Assembly: GCA_024401435.1 (NCBI GenBank) | Contig: JAKSLB010000011.1 | Location: 1 to 64,000 of the forward strand | Length of the DNA stretch: 64,000 nt | Source: Paludibacteraceae bacterium | GTDB taxonomy: Bacteria > Bacteroidota > Bacteroidia > Bacteroidales > Paludibacteraceae | Reading direction: 5' to 3' | Shown: positions 26,344 to 34,115 of the stretch, one piece after another | Position numbering within the stretch: position 1 is the stretch's first letter | Layout: each line of letters starts with the position of its first letter | Made by a program: the position numbers and the translations under genes | The notes under the pieces: model-generated | The model's input: only the letters and a program-made list of their open reading frames with translations | Databases searched by the model: none | What the model was told of the DNA's origin: nothing

Positions 26344-26952
26344 ATGGAATTGGCATTAGACAAAATCAAGACTATGGTTGACTTTATTACCACTAATGGA
26401 ATTAAGGATTATTCCATTCATCATAATCAATGTTCTTTTGGCATTGAAAATGTTAGTAATGTTAAAAGTTTTAGCGTATTTGTTAATGGAGATAACAATC
26501 AAATTACCGCTGGATTCTACGACATATATGGAAAAGTTTGTAATGTGAACAATTTCTCATTGGATAATATGTCATTATGTGAATTGATAAGACATATTCA
26601 AGTAGAAAAGGAAAAGGCTGATGAGGAAGCTATAAAAGAAAAAATGGAACAAGATTGTCGTTTGGAAAGAAAAAGAAAATTGACATCTATGTTGATTCAT
26701 AGGTTTTTTGGTGAATATAAACCTGAAAAGGATACCACAAAACAAGAATGTTATTTGTTTGAATATGGTGGTTATTTCTATGAGTGTTCGGTGTCATTAT
26801 GTGATGAATTGACAGTAAAACCTTATAGTATAGTTATCATCAAACGAAGAAAAATAGGTGATAAGAAATACCTATTATTATCTGGTGATTTCTATGAGGA
26901 TGAAATGGATATGATTAAAGGTATGGTTGATGGTTTCATCAAAGGTAGCTAA
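26344..26952 (+). CDS. Hypothetical protein, 202 aa
   Basis: A beta-rich N-terminal half and a charged central helix (EKEKADEEAIKEKMEQDCRLERKRK) before a second beta-rich half. The architecture recalls the genes at 14614 and 15234. Not recognised. It starts 9 nt after the preceding gene, in the same operon. Confidence 0.5.
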   Translation: MELALDKIKTMVDFITTNGIKDYSIHHNQCSFGIENVSNVKSFSVFVNGDNNQITAGFYDIYGKVCNVNNFSLDNMSLCELIRHIQVEKEKADEEAIKEKMEQDCRLERKRKLTSMLIHRFFGEYKPEKDTTKQECYLFEYGGYFYECSVSLCDELTVKPYSIVIIKRRKIGDKKYLLLSGDFYEDEMDMIKGMVDGFIKGS

Positions 26953-26980
26953 AGTGTTATCAATGTTTGTGTATTGAATA

Positions 26981-27007
26981 AAAAGACCACCATAATTGGT
27001 GGTCTTT
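26981..27007. terminator. Terminator between convergent genes
   Basis: Stem AAGACCACC/GGTGGTCTT with T-run; nearly the same stem is used at 30589-30620. Confidence 0.8.
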
Positions 27008-27011
27008 TAGG

Positions 27012-27791
27012 CTAACTATGAGGACACATTCTTTTTTCTATATCAGGTATGAAATTTGAGAAATCCACACAAGGAACGAATTCAACATTTGGTTTGTCAT
27101 TTACTTCTCCCTTGCCGATTCTTACAAGCATCATTTCCTTGACATCAATACCACATCTCTTTTTAAGCATATACTTGTACATAGAAAGTTGTAGTGAATA
27201 GTGGTGATAGTTTATGTCATCATATTCATGAAGCTCATTCTTCATCTTATCACCGAACTTACCTACCTTGTCAATTGTCTTTGATGTTTTCCAGTCAAGT
27301 ATAGCCCAAGAGTCCGTTGTCTTGTTATAGCATAATAGGTCAATAGTGCCACCTAACTTGAAATCATCATCAAACACTATATATTCCGCTGCAATTGGAA
27401 TGAAATGCTTAACCAACTTTTCATATACAATGTCACAATTCTTTACATATTCTAGAAACTCTGGGTATCTTTCCCATTCTGGTGTACCTTCATATAGTTT
27501 TCTATTCCACTTTAGTTCAAGATACTTATGAACTTCCGTACCCATATCGGTAGCATTCTTGCCCTTTGATTCCCATAGCTTGGTAACTTCATCAACACTC
27601 ATTCCGTTCTTTGCTGCATATCTAGCCTTGATGCTTTCCCAATCCTTTTCCGCTTCAAATTTCTTTATGAAGCCAGTTACAGAACCATATTTCTCACCAT
27701 TGCGAAGATATGTATGTGTGGATTCAATGAACTCAATACCATCCATATTGTCAAGAAGTTCAATGAACTTTGGATTGACATTATTCATCAT
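27012..27791 (-). CDS. PD-(D/E)XK exonuclease, RecB/Cas4-like
   Basis: 259 residues. Catalytic core in order: TEVHKYLE (His/Glu of motif I), FKLGGTIDLLC (Asp of motif II), WAILDWKTSK (D-x-K motif) and a late QLSMYKYML (motif Q/Y). This is the layout of PF12705-type single-strand exonucleases. It lies directly downstream of the sigma-factor gene and overlaps it by 11 nt. It may act in recombination or DNA end processing. No CxxC iron-sulphur cysteines of Cas4 are seen, so Cas4 proper is unlikely. Confidence 0.8.
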   Translation of the reverse strand: MMNNVNPKFIELLDNMDGIEFIESTHTYLRNGEKYGSVTGFIKKFEAEKDWESIKARYAAKNGMSVDEVTKLWESKGKNATDMGTEVHKYLELKWNRKLYEGTPEWERYPEFLEYVKNCDIVYEKLVKHFIPIAAEYIVFDDDFKLGGTIDLLCYNKTTDSWAILDWKTSKTIDKVGKFGDKMKNELHEYDDINYHHYSLQLSMYKYMLKKRCGIDVKEMMLVRIGKGEVNDKPNVEFVPCVDFSNFIPDIEKRMCPHS

Positions 27792-28359
27792 ATTCCCCCA
27801 TATCGTTGCCTTCTACATTCTCATAGAATTGGAGTGAACATATCTTCTTCTTTTCATCACTTTCCTTGTTTGTTTGACCAAACATTGACATAGTTCCCAC
27901 TTCGGTAAAGTAGGCGAACACATTTGTATAGTTCTCATAGTCATATCGGTTCAAATACTTTAGGATAGTCATCAAAGATTCCATTTCAATATCCATAGAA
28001 CTTGAATATTCTCTACCCTTGCAAATGCCTAGGGTATTCAATCTTCCGTGCATAATCTTCAATATGTCAATCAATACTTTTCCACGGACATCTTCAAGTT
28101 CCTTAAAGCACTTTCTCTTTTCATCATCACTCATTGCTTGGAATTGTGCTCCAAGTTCAGAATACATATTCCTTCTTCTATTGATGAATTCCTTCTTCTT
28201 GTCAAATTCATCTTGGGAATATGTACCCTTCTTCAACTTGTTATTACATTTTGATTCGTAATCATCCAACCAATCAGGTGGTTCTATCATACAGGTTAGT
28301 TCTATGGTTCTTTTTACCAACTCCCATAATTTCTTGTTGTCAACATAGTTTTTTGCCAT
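27781..28359 (-). CDS. Late sigma factor, T4 gp55-like
   Basis: 192 residues. The N-terminus AKNYVDNKKLWELV resembles gp55 NYVNNKELLQAI. Later, NRYDYENYTNVFAYFTEVGTMSMFGQTNKESDEKKK resembles the gp55 stretch with NFDETKY, NPHAYITQACFNAFVQRI and KKERKE; an aromatic-rich region 2 is recognisable. gp55 directs host RNA polymerase to late promoters that have only a -10 element. Start 28359 is used because it is 6 nt after a minus-strand TATATT box and matches the gp55 N-terminus; the longer frame begins at a TTG. Similarity is distant and should be confirmed with profiles. Confidence 0.6.
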   Translation of the reverse strand: MAKNYVDNKKLWELVKRTIELTCMIEPPDWLDDYESKCNNKLKKGTYSQDEFDKKKEFINRRRNMYSELGAQFQAMSDDEKRKCFKELEDVRGKVLIDILKIMHGRLNTLGICKGREYSSSMDIEMESLMTILKYLNRYDYENYTNVFAYFTEVGTMSMFGQTNKESDEKKKICSLQFYENVEGNDMGEYDE

Positions 28360-28371
28360 ATTGTAAATATA
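28360..28371 (-). promoter_or_regulatory. TATATT box 6 nt before ATG
   Basis: Minus-strand TATATT (28371-28366) followed by 6 nt and the ATG of the gp55-like gene. It lies after an imperfect hairpin that ends the upstream transcript. Confidence 0.5.
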
Positions 28372-28439
28372 TAAAAACGACAAAGCACCACAACGGATTG
28401 CTCCATTGTGTGCCTTGTTGTTCTCTATCTCAAAAATGT

Positions 28440-28715
28440 CTATTTAATTACAAATCCCTTGCCCCATTTCTCTATGTATAGGTCATAGAGTTTGTCCTTG
28501 TCATTTAAGATTTCTTCAAGGTCTTCTATCTTCCTCTTTAAAATGAGATTTTCAGTAAAGTATTCCTTGTTTTCTTCAATAAGGCGTTCATTCTCACCGA
28601 CAATTGTTGACTTGTCAATGACAATGTTATTGTAGATTTCGCACCAAGCCTCATCTAGTTCTTCTACACCACTTTCCTTCGCCTTGCGAAGTTTGCATCT
28701 TAAATTGTTGTCCAT
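28440..28715 (-). CDS. Coiled-coil protein, 91 aa
   Basis: Charged, with a long heptad-like helix (ENERLIEENKEYFTENLILKRKIEDLEEIL), so a coiled coil. Not recognised. Adjacent upstream ORF is 3 nt away. Confidence 0.5.
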   Translation of the reverse strand: MDNNLRCKLRKAKESGVEELDEAWCEIYNNIVIDKSTIVGENERLIEENKEYFTENLILKRKIEDLEEILNDKDKLYDLYIEKWGKGFVIK

Positions 28716-28718
28716 ATA

Positions 28719-28877
28719 TTATCCATTGATTTGTTCAAATGAAACTATTTCAATATGGTCTTTTGACTTGTATCCCAATCCCCACCATTCTTCTGCTTCA
28801 CACTTTGACTTAAATGAACCTATTGTGGTACGGATTACATCACTATTGCATTCTTTGTATTGTAGTCTAAAAAGCAT
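28719..28877 (-). CDS. Small protein, 52 aa
   Basis: Frame starts MLFRLQYKECNSDV and ends EQING. It is packed between two other short genes with 3-nt spacings, which supports it. Function unknown. Confidence 0.45.
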   Translation of the reverse strand: MLFRLQYKECNSDVIRTTIGSFKSKCEAEEWWGLGYKSKDHIEIVSFEQING

Positions 28878-28880
28878 TCC

Positions 28881-29018
28881 CTACACCTTTGGCTTTAGTT
28901 GAACCTCAATACCGACCTTGTAACGGAGTTGGTCATATAGCCTATACAATTCCTTGTGCGTACCTTCTTTTTGAATGAAAGTCTTTCCATCCTTTGAAGC
29001 CGTAAATATGTACATCAT
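28881..29018 (-). CDS. Small protein, 45 aa
   Basis: Frame MMYIFTASKDGKTFIQ...; its start overlaps the stop of the 29015 gene (AATGATG), a typical coupled arrangement. Function unknown. Confidence 0.45.
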   Translation of the reverse strand: MMYIFTASKDGKTFIQKEGTHKELYRLYDQLRYKVGIEVQLKPKV

Positions 29019-29290
29019 TCTATATCCGTGTCCTTCTCATATAGGTAGAACTTTTCATAACCAACAACCACTTGCATATTGCCTTCATTATAGATTGGCT
29101 TGTATACCATTCCATAGATATGATATATAGTATCCTTTTCCATAAAGTAACACTTGGGTGCTCCTTGGTAAATGTATGGCTCTTGAACAACCTTTCTATC
29201 TTCAGTAAAGATTTCGGCATCCAATTCACTTGCCTTGATGGTCAATTCATTATATGTCTTCAACTTGATTTCTTTTGCGTCTGTGCTCAT
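29015..29290 (-). CDS. Hypothetical protein, 91 aa
   Basis: From MSTDAKEIKLKTYNELT. Soluble, beta-rich. The start at 29290 follows an AT-rich box TTTTTATAT. It is divergent from the tagged protein at 29342. Not recognised. Confidence 0.5.
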   Translation of the reverse strand: MSTDAKEIKLKTYNELTIKASELDAEIFTEDRKVVQEPYIYQGAPKCYFMEKDTIYHIYGMVYKPIYNEGNMQVVVGYEKFYLYEKDTDIE

Positions 29291-29341
29291 ATATAAAAAT
29301 CTAGTAAAAAATAAAGCATTTGTCAATGACATATATAAAAT

Positions 29342-30049
29342 ATGAAAACTATATTATTGACCGAAAATGAATACAATAAGGTTATGAGTGTCCTAAATGA
29401 AAGTGTAAAGGATTTGTCTAGCCTTATTATAAAGATGAACCAACATATTTCAAGTAAGGATACAACCCGTCCAAACTTGATGAGTGTTCATTATAATGCT
29501 GATAGGAATAGATTTGAAGCAACTGACGGATACAAAATGCTTATTGTTGATGGTGATTCCTTTGGTGTACATTCCGTACAAGATGTCAAAGATAGATTGG
29601 AAGGTATGAAGGATGACCCTATGGAATCAGAGTTCGGCTTTGTAGATGACACCAAGGGCGGTCTTTGCATATTCTACCTTATAAGCAAGACAAAACTCCG
29701 TGCATTTAAGAATGCGTTTGAAAAAGGAGACTTGTATTATCCAAATGTGGATGTAGTCATTCCACTAAAGCACAATGTGGTAAATGTTAAGGAATCAGTA
29801 GGTAAGGACTATTACCCAGTTAAGGTGCAAGATGATGAACACCCTTTCTTGGACAATGGTGATTGGTTGCTTTCATATAATTTTTATTTTACAAAAGATG
29901 ATGTGATTGAAATGACAAAGTATATGAAATGGTTTGGTAGATATTCCTTTGAGGACACAATGATGTGGGACCCAGACAAGGCTAGTTCTCCGCTTGTATC
30001 ATATCAAGACAATTTCACTATACTCCGTACGCCAAGACATCATCACTAA
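29342..30049 (+). CDS. Protein with prohead-type N-terminal tag, 235 aa
   Basis: Residues 1-20 read MKTILLTENEYN-KVMSVLNE, with Glu at 8 and 20 in L-x-E context. Three other proteins in the window share this tag. The rest of the protein is unrelated to them and not recognised. In T4, similar N-terminal sequences carry internal proteins into the prohead and are cut after Glu. A CATATATAA box sits about 10 nt upstream of the ATG. Confidence 0.55.
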   Translation: MKTILLTENEYNKVMSVLNESVKDLSSLIIKMNQHISSKDTTRPNLMSVHYNADRNRFEATDGYKMLIVDGDSFGVHSVQDVKDRLEGMKDDPMESEFGFVDDTKGGLCIFYLISKTKLRAFKNAFEKGDLYYPNVDVVIPLKHNVVNVKESVGKDYYPVKVQDDEHPFLDNGDWLLSYNFYFTKDDVIEMTKYMKWFGRYSFEDTMMWDPDKASSPLVSYQDNFTILRTPRHHH

Positions 30050-30069
30050 TAACAAAAAGAGGACAAAAA

Positions 30070-30570
30070 ATGAAAAAGGTACTACTTACAGAAAATGAAT
30101 TTCAAAAGGTCAAACACCTATTGAATGAAAGACACAACAAAGATTATTTCAATGTTACCTATGTTGACTATGAACTAACCGAAGATGACTATAAGGATGG
30201 CTATGGCAAAATGGAAAGTTCTTGGGATGATAGACCACATAAGTCTTATGGTTCATTCAAGGAATTGATTGAAAAAATTGAAGATTATATCAATCTTCCA
30301 AGTGGTGTTGAAATCAAGCCATCAGACTTGTTTGTTTCCTATGGTGATGAAGATGATGGGTCATTTAGAATTCAATTTTCGGCATTAGTTAAGGTTAATA
30401 ATGACTACTATGAATCTATGGAAGCACCTAGCGAAGGTGAACTAAAGTCTTGGCGAATGGGTAAGAAGAAACTATATGCACTTGATATCACAGTGAAAGT
30501 TGAATCCAATTTTGAATTGGATGAACTTGTAGAAGCTGGTAAGGAAATCGGTGTAGTTGATATTGAATAA
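30070..30570 (+). CDS. Protein with prohead-type N-terminal tag, 166 aa
   Basis: Tag MKKVLLTENEF-QKVKHLLNE (residues 1-20), then an acidic body (Asp/Glu-rich, DDGYGKMESSWDD). No family recognised. SD AGAGGA precedes the ATG. Probably co-transcribed with the tagged gene at 29342, and closed by the terminator at 30589. Confidence 0.55.
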   Translation: MKKVLLTENEFQKVKHLLNERHNKDYFNVTYVDYELTEDDYKDGYGKMESSWDDRPHKSYGSFKELIEKIEDYINLPSGVEIKPSDLFVSYGDEDDGSFRIQFSALVKVNNDYYESMEAPSEGELKSWRMGKKKLYALDITVKVESNFELDELVEAGKEIGVVDIE

Positions 30571-30588
30571 CATCAATGCTTTTTGAAA

Positions 30589-30620
30589 GAAAAAGACCAC
30601 CTAACAAGGTGGTCTTTTTT
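30589..30620. terminator. Terminator
   Basis: Stem AAAGACCACCT/AGGTGGTCTTT with T6. It lies right against the 3' end of the split tRNA gene on the other strand. Confidence 0.8.
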
Positions 30621-30662
30621 CGTGGACGGACTCGGGCTTGAACCGAGAACCCACGGGTTTGC

Positions 30663-31357
30663 ATTTGTGTATGTTTCCATACTCTGCGGACTATATCTTC
30701 AACTTTCCTTTCGGTTAAGTTGTAGGACGCTTATGCGGTAATTAAGAAGACTGTACTTCTCCGCTAGTCTCTGCACCTTCTGATGGTGTACCATCAGCTT
30801 GGCTCAGTGTTGACATACCAGTATGATATTTAGCAAGCCATTTTGCAACCGCTTTGCCAGTAACACCATACATTCGCCCAATAGCTTCTTTACTCATTGT
30901 CTTGGACAATTCATAAACATGGTCTAATGTAGGTCGTTTATTGCGTTCACTTTCGTAGCAGCACTTGCATTCAATTGAACAAAATCGTTCCTGCTTATAC
31001 TGTAATGTAAGTCCGCAATTTTCACATACTGGGTTAGTTTTCTCTGAATTCATCCTATGTTCATTTGATAATTTCTTATCAAAGCCACATCTTCGTAGGA
31101 ACACATGAAGTTTTGTATGTTGAGATTTACTTATAACAATCAAGTTTTCAAGCCGATTATTTAGACGATTCATATCCAAGTGATGAATTTCTTCACCAGG
31201 CAAGAGTTGTCTACCAAGTTCTTTCTCAATGAAATAGATATGTTCATATACATAACCTTTATATCCACTACCTTTAAATGCAGACGGATGGTCAGGCATG
31301 TATAAAATTCTATATCCATTCAACAACTTAAACTTCATATATCCTTGCAGAAAAAAT
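30663..31357 (-). other. Group I intron (approximate limits)
   Basis: Between the tRNA halves. Core elements near the 3' end: a Q-like ACTGAGCC segment, R (GTGCAGAGACTAG, near 30760-30775) and S (AAGATATAGTCC, near 30690-30702), in the right order and spacing, with a P8-like hairpin between Q and R. The HNH ORF occupies the 5' part and runs into the core. Exact ends are uncertain by a few bases. Confidence 0.75.
30742..31338 (-). CDS. HNH homing endonuclease in the group I intron
   Basis: 198 residues from MKFKLLNGYRILYMP. HNH core EIHHLDMNRLNNRLENLIVI (about residues 57-76) and HTKLHVF, then a zinc-like CENCGLTLQYKQERFCSIEC segment, and a helix-turn-helix-like C-terminus (SKEAIGRMYGVTGKAVAKWL). 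The last about 25 codons overlap the intron core, so their sequence is shaped by the RNA. Start 31338 has SD AAGG; the longer frame upstream is tRNA sequence. Such enzymes spread the intron by cutting intron-less alleles. Confidence 0.8.
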   Translation of the reverse strand: MKFKLLNGYRILYMPDHPSAFKGSGYKGYVYEHIYFIEKELGRQLLPGEEIHHLDMNRLNNRLENLIVISKSQHTKLHVFLRRCGFDKKLSNEHRMNSEKTNPVCENCGLTLQYKQERFCSIECKCCYESERNKRPTLDHVYELSKTMSKEAIGRMYGVTGKAVAKWLAKYHTGMSTLSQADGTPSEGAETSGEVQSS

Positions 31358-31439
31358 GAGTCCGTAGCTCTAACCAATTGAGCTATCCGTCCAAGGACAA
31401 ATATAAAAAAGTTTTTAAGTCTTGTCAATGTATGAAATT

Positions 31440-31468
31440 AAAAAAAGCACCAAATAATTGGTGCTTGA
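31440..31468 (-). terminator. Terminator of nrdG
   Basis: Stem AAGCACCAA/TTGGTGCTT followed by T7 on the minus strand, 6 nt after the nrdG stop. It separates nrdG from the tRNA. Confidence 0.75.
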
Positions 31469-31473
31469 ATTGT

Positions 31474-32004
31474 TTATACCATAGTAACGGCAATTCCGTG
31501 GGCTAGACTTTTGTTTATGTCAATAATCCTTTGATTGTCAGAACCTCTAAACTTCAATGTTATGTTTCTCTTGTTTAGTATGAACGGACCGTCAACCAAG
31601 TAATCACACATAGAAATCAATTGCTTTGCATCTTCCCTTTCCATAAGTTTTTCGTATGTATATCCACTCCATATCCATACATCTTTACTAGGAAATTGTT
31701 CCTTGAAAGCCTTTACAAGTTCTATGCAAGAACCGATATTGTACTTTGAGAATGGTTCGCCACCAAGTATTGATATTCCGTTGTAATAATCATAGGAGGA
31801 TATTTCATCGCAAATCTTCTTTAGATGATTTTCATTGAATTCTTCACCACTTTCTGGATTTTGGTATTGTTCGTTGTGGCAACCTTCACAATGAATGTCA
31901 CAACCACTAAACCATACGATTACTCTAATTCCAGTTCCATTTGATGTACAAGCACTTCTTGTGTTTTCGTGCATCGTGTCTATTTGTATAATCTTTCCTT
32001 TCAT
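31474..32004 (-). CDS. nrdG: Anaerobic ribonucleotide reductase activase
   Basis: 176 residues. Radical-SAM motif C-x3-C-x2-C at Cys35, Cys39 and Cys42 (CDIHCEGC), followed by ILGGEPF, the GGEP SAM-binding motif. NrdG uses S-adenosylmethionine and an iron-sulphur cluster to make the glycyl radical in NrdD. Its partner gene nrdD lies about 2 kb upstream on the same strand, with two genes in between. Confidence 0.93.
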   Translation of the reverse strand: MKGKIIQIDTMHENTRSACTSNGTGIRVIVWFSGCDIHCEGCHNEQYQNPESGEEFNENHLKKICDEISSYDYYNGISILGGEPFSKYNIGSCIELVKAFKEQFPSKDVWIWSGYTYEKLMEREDAKQLISMCDYLVDGPFILNKRNITLKFRGSDNQRIIDINKSLAHGIAVTMV

Positions 32005-32282
32005 TACTTATTCATTCCATGATTGAAAACGATTGTAAAGTCAGTACCAATGATTCCTACTGTAATGTCATCTCTTGAATTGTCAATGACAATCTTTATT
32101 ACACCATTCAATACATAGTCAACGCCATTGGGGGTTGTTATATACGGCTTTCCGTATTGCATAAGTAGATTGAATGTTTGTTCATTGAACTTGACATAAT
32201 TAGCTATTTGACCAAATTGAAAGAAACAATGATTTGCTTGATTCAATATTTGTGCTATTAATTTTTGTATCTTTTCTTCCAT
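32004..32282 (-). CDS. Hypothetical protein, 92 aa
   Basis: Small soluble protein, not recognised. Overlaps the nrdG start by 1 nt. Its start is 7 nt after a TATATT box (32295-32290), a leaderless-type arrangement. The box overlaps the end of the upstream gene. Confidence 0.55.
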   Translation of the reverse strand: MEEKIQKLIAQILNQANHCFFQFGQIANYVKFNEQTFNLLMQYGKPYITTPNGVDYVLNGVIKIVIDNSRDDITVGIIGTDFTIVFNHGMNK

Positions 32283-32295
32283 ATCATTAAATATA
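32283..32295 (-). promoter_or_regulatory. TATATT box 7 nt before ATG
   Basis: Minus-strand TATATT, no -35 hexamer, start codon 7 nt downstream. It may drive the small gene and nrdG. Confidence 0.5.
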
Positions 32296-34050
32296 TCAAA
32301 TGTCCTTGTATAGTTGAATGCCTACTTTCCTCTTGAACAACCCACATTTGTTGTTTTTGGAGTTTTCATTTAGTTCTGGTCCTATGAATATGTAGTCTTT
32401 AGCCGTTATATGCTCTTTAATCAACTTACACCATTCCTTAAATTGTATATTGCTCATTTCTCTTGGTGTACCATTCCAATGCTCATATTCTTCACCAAAT
32501 GGTGGGCATACTACAACAACTTTGTTTGTTTCAACGACTTGTGCCAATACATCTCTTTGTTTCCATCCATACCAATCACAAAAGTCCTTGTTGATGTCAT
32601 ATGCTTCTATGTTTGGCTCTAAACCTCTATCATTGAACCATTTCCTACAACCTTCAACAATGCCACCGAAACCAGCCATAGGACAATACACACCGCTTGA
32701 AATGTCAACATTAGATTGTTCAACAATCTTTAATAGGTCATTTGACCGCAATGCCGTTACCTTTGGTGCTATCTTTGCTATTGTGAACCTATCAAGAACT
32801 AATGACAATATACTATCACCATCTACAATGATACCATCTTCAACAATACATTCATCAAAAGCCTTTTTGTGCTTTGCTACGAAACTTTCATATTTTCCGT
32901 TGTCTATGCTATACTTCAAGATGCTAAACATATTTCCTACGGCTTTCTTCAGACAACCCCTATTTTCCCAAGCAACCTTTGGGGAAATCTTGTTTCCTAC
33001 ATAACAATCCCATATAGGATGACTACTAGACCACTTGTTTGTTCCTGGAAATGGTTTGGATAAACAATAATCAACAAGTTGATTCAATTTTATCCCAAAC
33101 ATCTCCTTGATTATCTTGGAATCCTTCAAAAAAGTCTTTCCATATTTCTCATTCACATAGGAAATGCATTCATCCACATTAGTTATTATCCGTATGTTGT
33201 GCTCCAACATACACCTATATTTGCTCTTGACTTTCTCAATCGGTTCTCTATTGTAGGGGTCAATCATTTCTCCATCCTTGAAGAAATGTGAACCCTTTAT
33301 TTCTATTAATTCCTTTCCAATGATGAAATCTGGATAATAGTTGAACTTGTTGCCATCATATTCATATTCAAATGACAATGTTTCATTTCTAACTATATCT
33401 ATACCCTTGTCCTTGCTATGAAGATAATATGCCAATTCCCAAGAACTATCAAAACTTAAATCTTCATAGTAGTATCTTTCAGAACAACCCCAAGATGTAT
33501 GATGTCCATTGTTGTTGAATATGGATTTCTTTATCTTCTCTATGCTTTCTTTCGTACCACCACCATTCTTTACACCATACTTCGCTATACAATTCTTCTC
33601 ATATTCCTCTTGAAATGTCCTTGTACCAAACATTTTTGTGTCACCATATTTTGCTATCCTAGTTTCTAATGTCTTGTTGTGAATTTCCTTGTTCTTTTGT
33701 GCATTATCTACACCATATCGTTCAACCAATGTTGACTTTATGCTTTCCTTGGTCTTTTCCAATTGCCAAGGAGATTTTAATCCAGTCCTTTCTTGAAATT
33801 TTTTAATTGCTAGTTCTTGTGGCTTCATTCCGTGGGTTTCAATGCATATCAACTCACTTCTACAAAATTTGCACAAGTCCAAGTATTTGTTTTTCCTAAC
33901 TAATGGATTTGCTCTAAAGTGTCTTCCACATTTTGTACAATCACCTTCATAGTCGGTTCTACACCTCAAGCAATGCTTTGAGTTGTAGTTCTTTGGTGTA
34001 TATTCCTCACCACAACATTCACATATTCTTTTTGACATCATTTTAGCCAT
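32296..34050 (-). CDS. Nuclease fused to a methyltransferase-like domain
   Basis: 584 residues. N-terminal zinc ribbons (CECCGEEY...CLRC and CTKCGRHF...CKFC), then repeats of the ERYGVDNAQKNKEI type seen in phage homing nucleases. Next comes a PD-(D/E)XK-like core around residues 240-252 (YYPDFIIGKELIEIKG), and a C-terminal region with GFGGIVEGCRKW and VVVCPPFGEEYEHW, resembling the SAM-binding and catalytic (PPF) motifs of DNA methyltransferases. It could cut and modify DNA or be a homing enzyme with a captured domain. Start 34050 lies 6 nt after a TATATT box. Confidence 0.6.
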   Translation of the reverse strand: MAKMMSKRICECCGEEYTPKNYNSKHCLRCRTDYEGDCTKCGRHFRANPLVRKNKYLDLCKFCRSELICIETHGMKPQELAIKKFQERTGLKSPWQLEKTKESIKSTLVERYGVDNAQKNKEIHNKTLETRIAKYGDTKMFGTRTFQEEYEKNCIAKYGVKNGGGTKESIEKIKKSIFNNNGHHTSWGCSERYYYEDLSFDSSWELAYYLHSKDKGIDIVRNETLSFEYEYDGNKFNYYPDFIIGKELIEIKGSHFFKDGEMIDPYNREPIEKVKSKYRCMLEHNIRIITNVDECISYVNEKYGKTFLKDSKIIKEMFGIKLNQLVDYCLSKPFPGTNKWSSSHPIWDCYVGNKISPKVAWENRGCLKKAVGNMFSILKYSIDNGKYESFVAKHKKAFDECIVEDGIIVDGDSILSLVLDRFTIAKIAPKVTALRSNDLLKIVEQSNVDISSGVYCPMAGFGGIVEGCRKWFNDRGLEPNIEAYDINKDFCDWYGWKQRDVLAQVVETNKVVVVCPPFGEEYEHWNGTPREMSNIQFKEWCKLIKEHITAKDYIFIGPELNENSKNNKCGLFKRKVGIQLYKDI

Positions 34051-34094
34051 ATAATAAATATAAAAATGCCGTTGGGGTTTCCCTCAACGGCATT
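34051..34094 (-). promoter_or_regulatory. Terminator hairpin fused to TATATT promoter box
   Basis: Hairpin AATGCCGTTG/CAACGGCATT (34094-34065) whose T-run leads into TATATT (34062-34057), then 6 nt and ATG. One short element ends nrdD and starts the next gene. Confidence 0.7.
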
Positions 34095-34115
34095 CCTATG
34101 AGTAAAAGATTAAGA

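Larger units (their letters stand above)
30623..31392 (-). tRNA. tRNA gene split by a group I intron
   Basis: The 5' half starts at 31392 with GGACGGA; the 3' half ends near 30624 with TCCGTCC, a perfect 7-bp acceptor stem. The D arm (GCTC/GAGC) and T arm (CTCGG-TTCAAGC-CCGAG) are good. The anticodon stem is ACGGA/CCCGT with one A-C mismatch. The break falls in the anticodon loop. Depending on the exact splice sites the anticodon is GCA, CCA or, less easily, CAU, so identity is undecided. N73 is A and no CCA is encoded. Confidence 0.75.

Noticed and set aside
27012-27791. Cas4 for the CRISPR locus
   Set aside because: No iron-sulphur cysteines are visible and it is 26 kb away; a general PD-(D/E)XK exonuclease fits better.
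31339-31428. Longer start for the HNH ORF giving a RIAQLVRATDS-like N-terminus
   Set aside because: That peptide is a well-known translation of tRNA sequence. The upstream part is the tRNA 5' exon; the real start is at 31338 with an SD.
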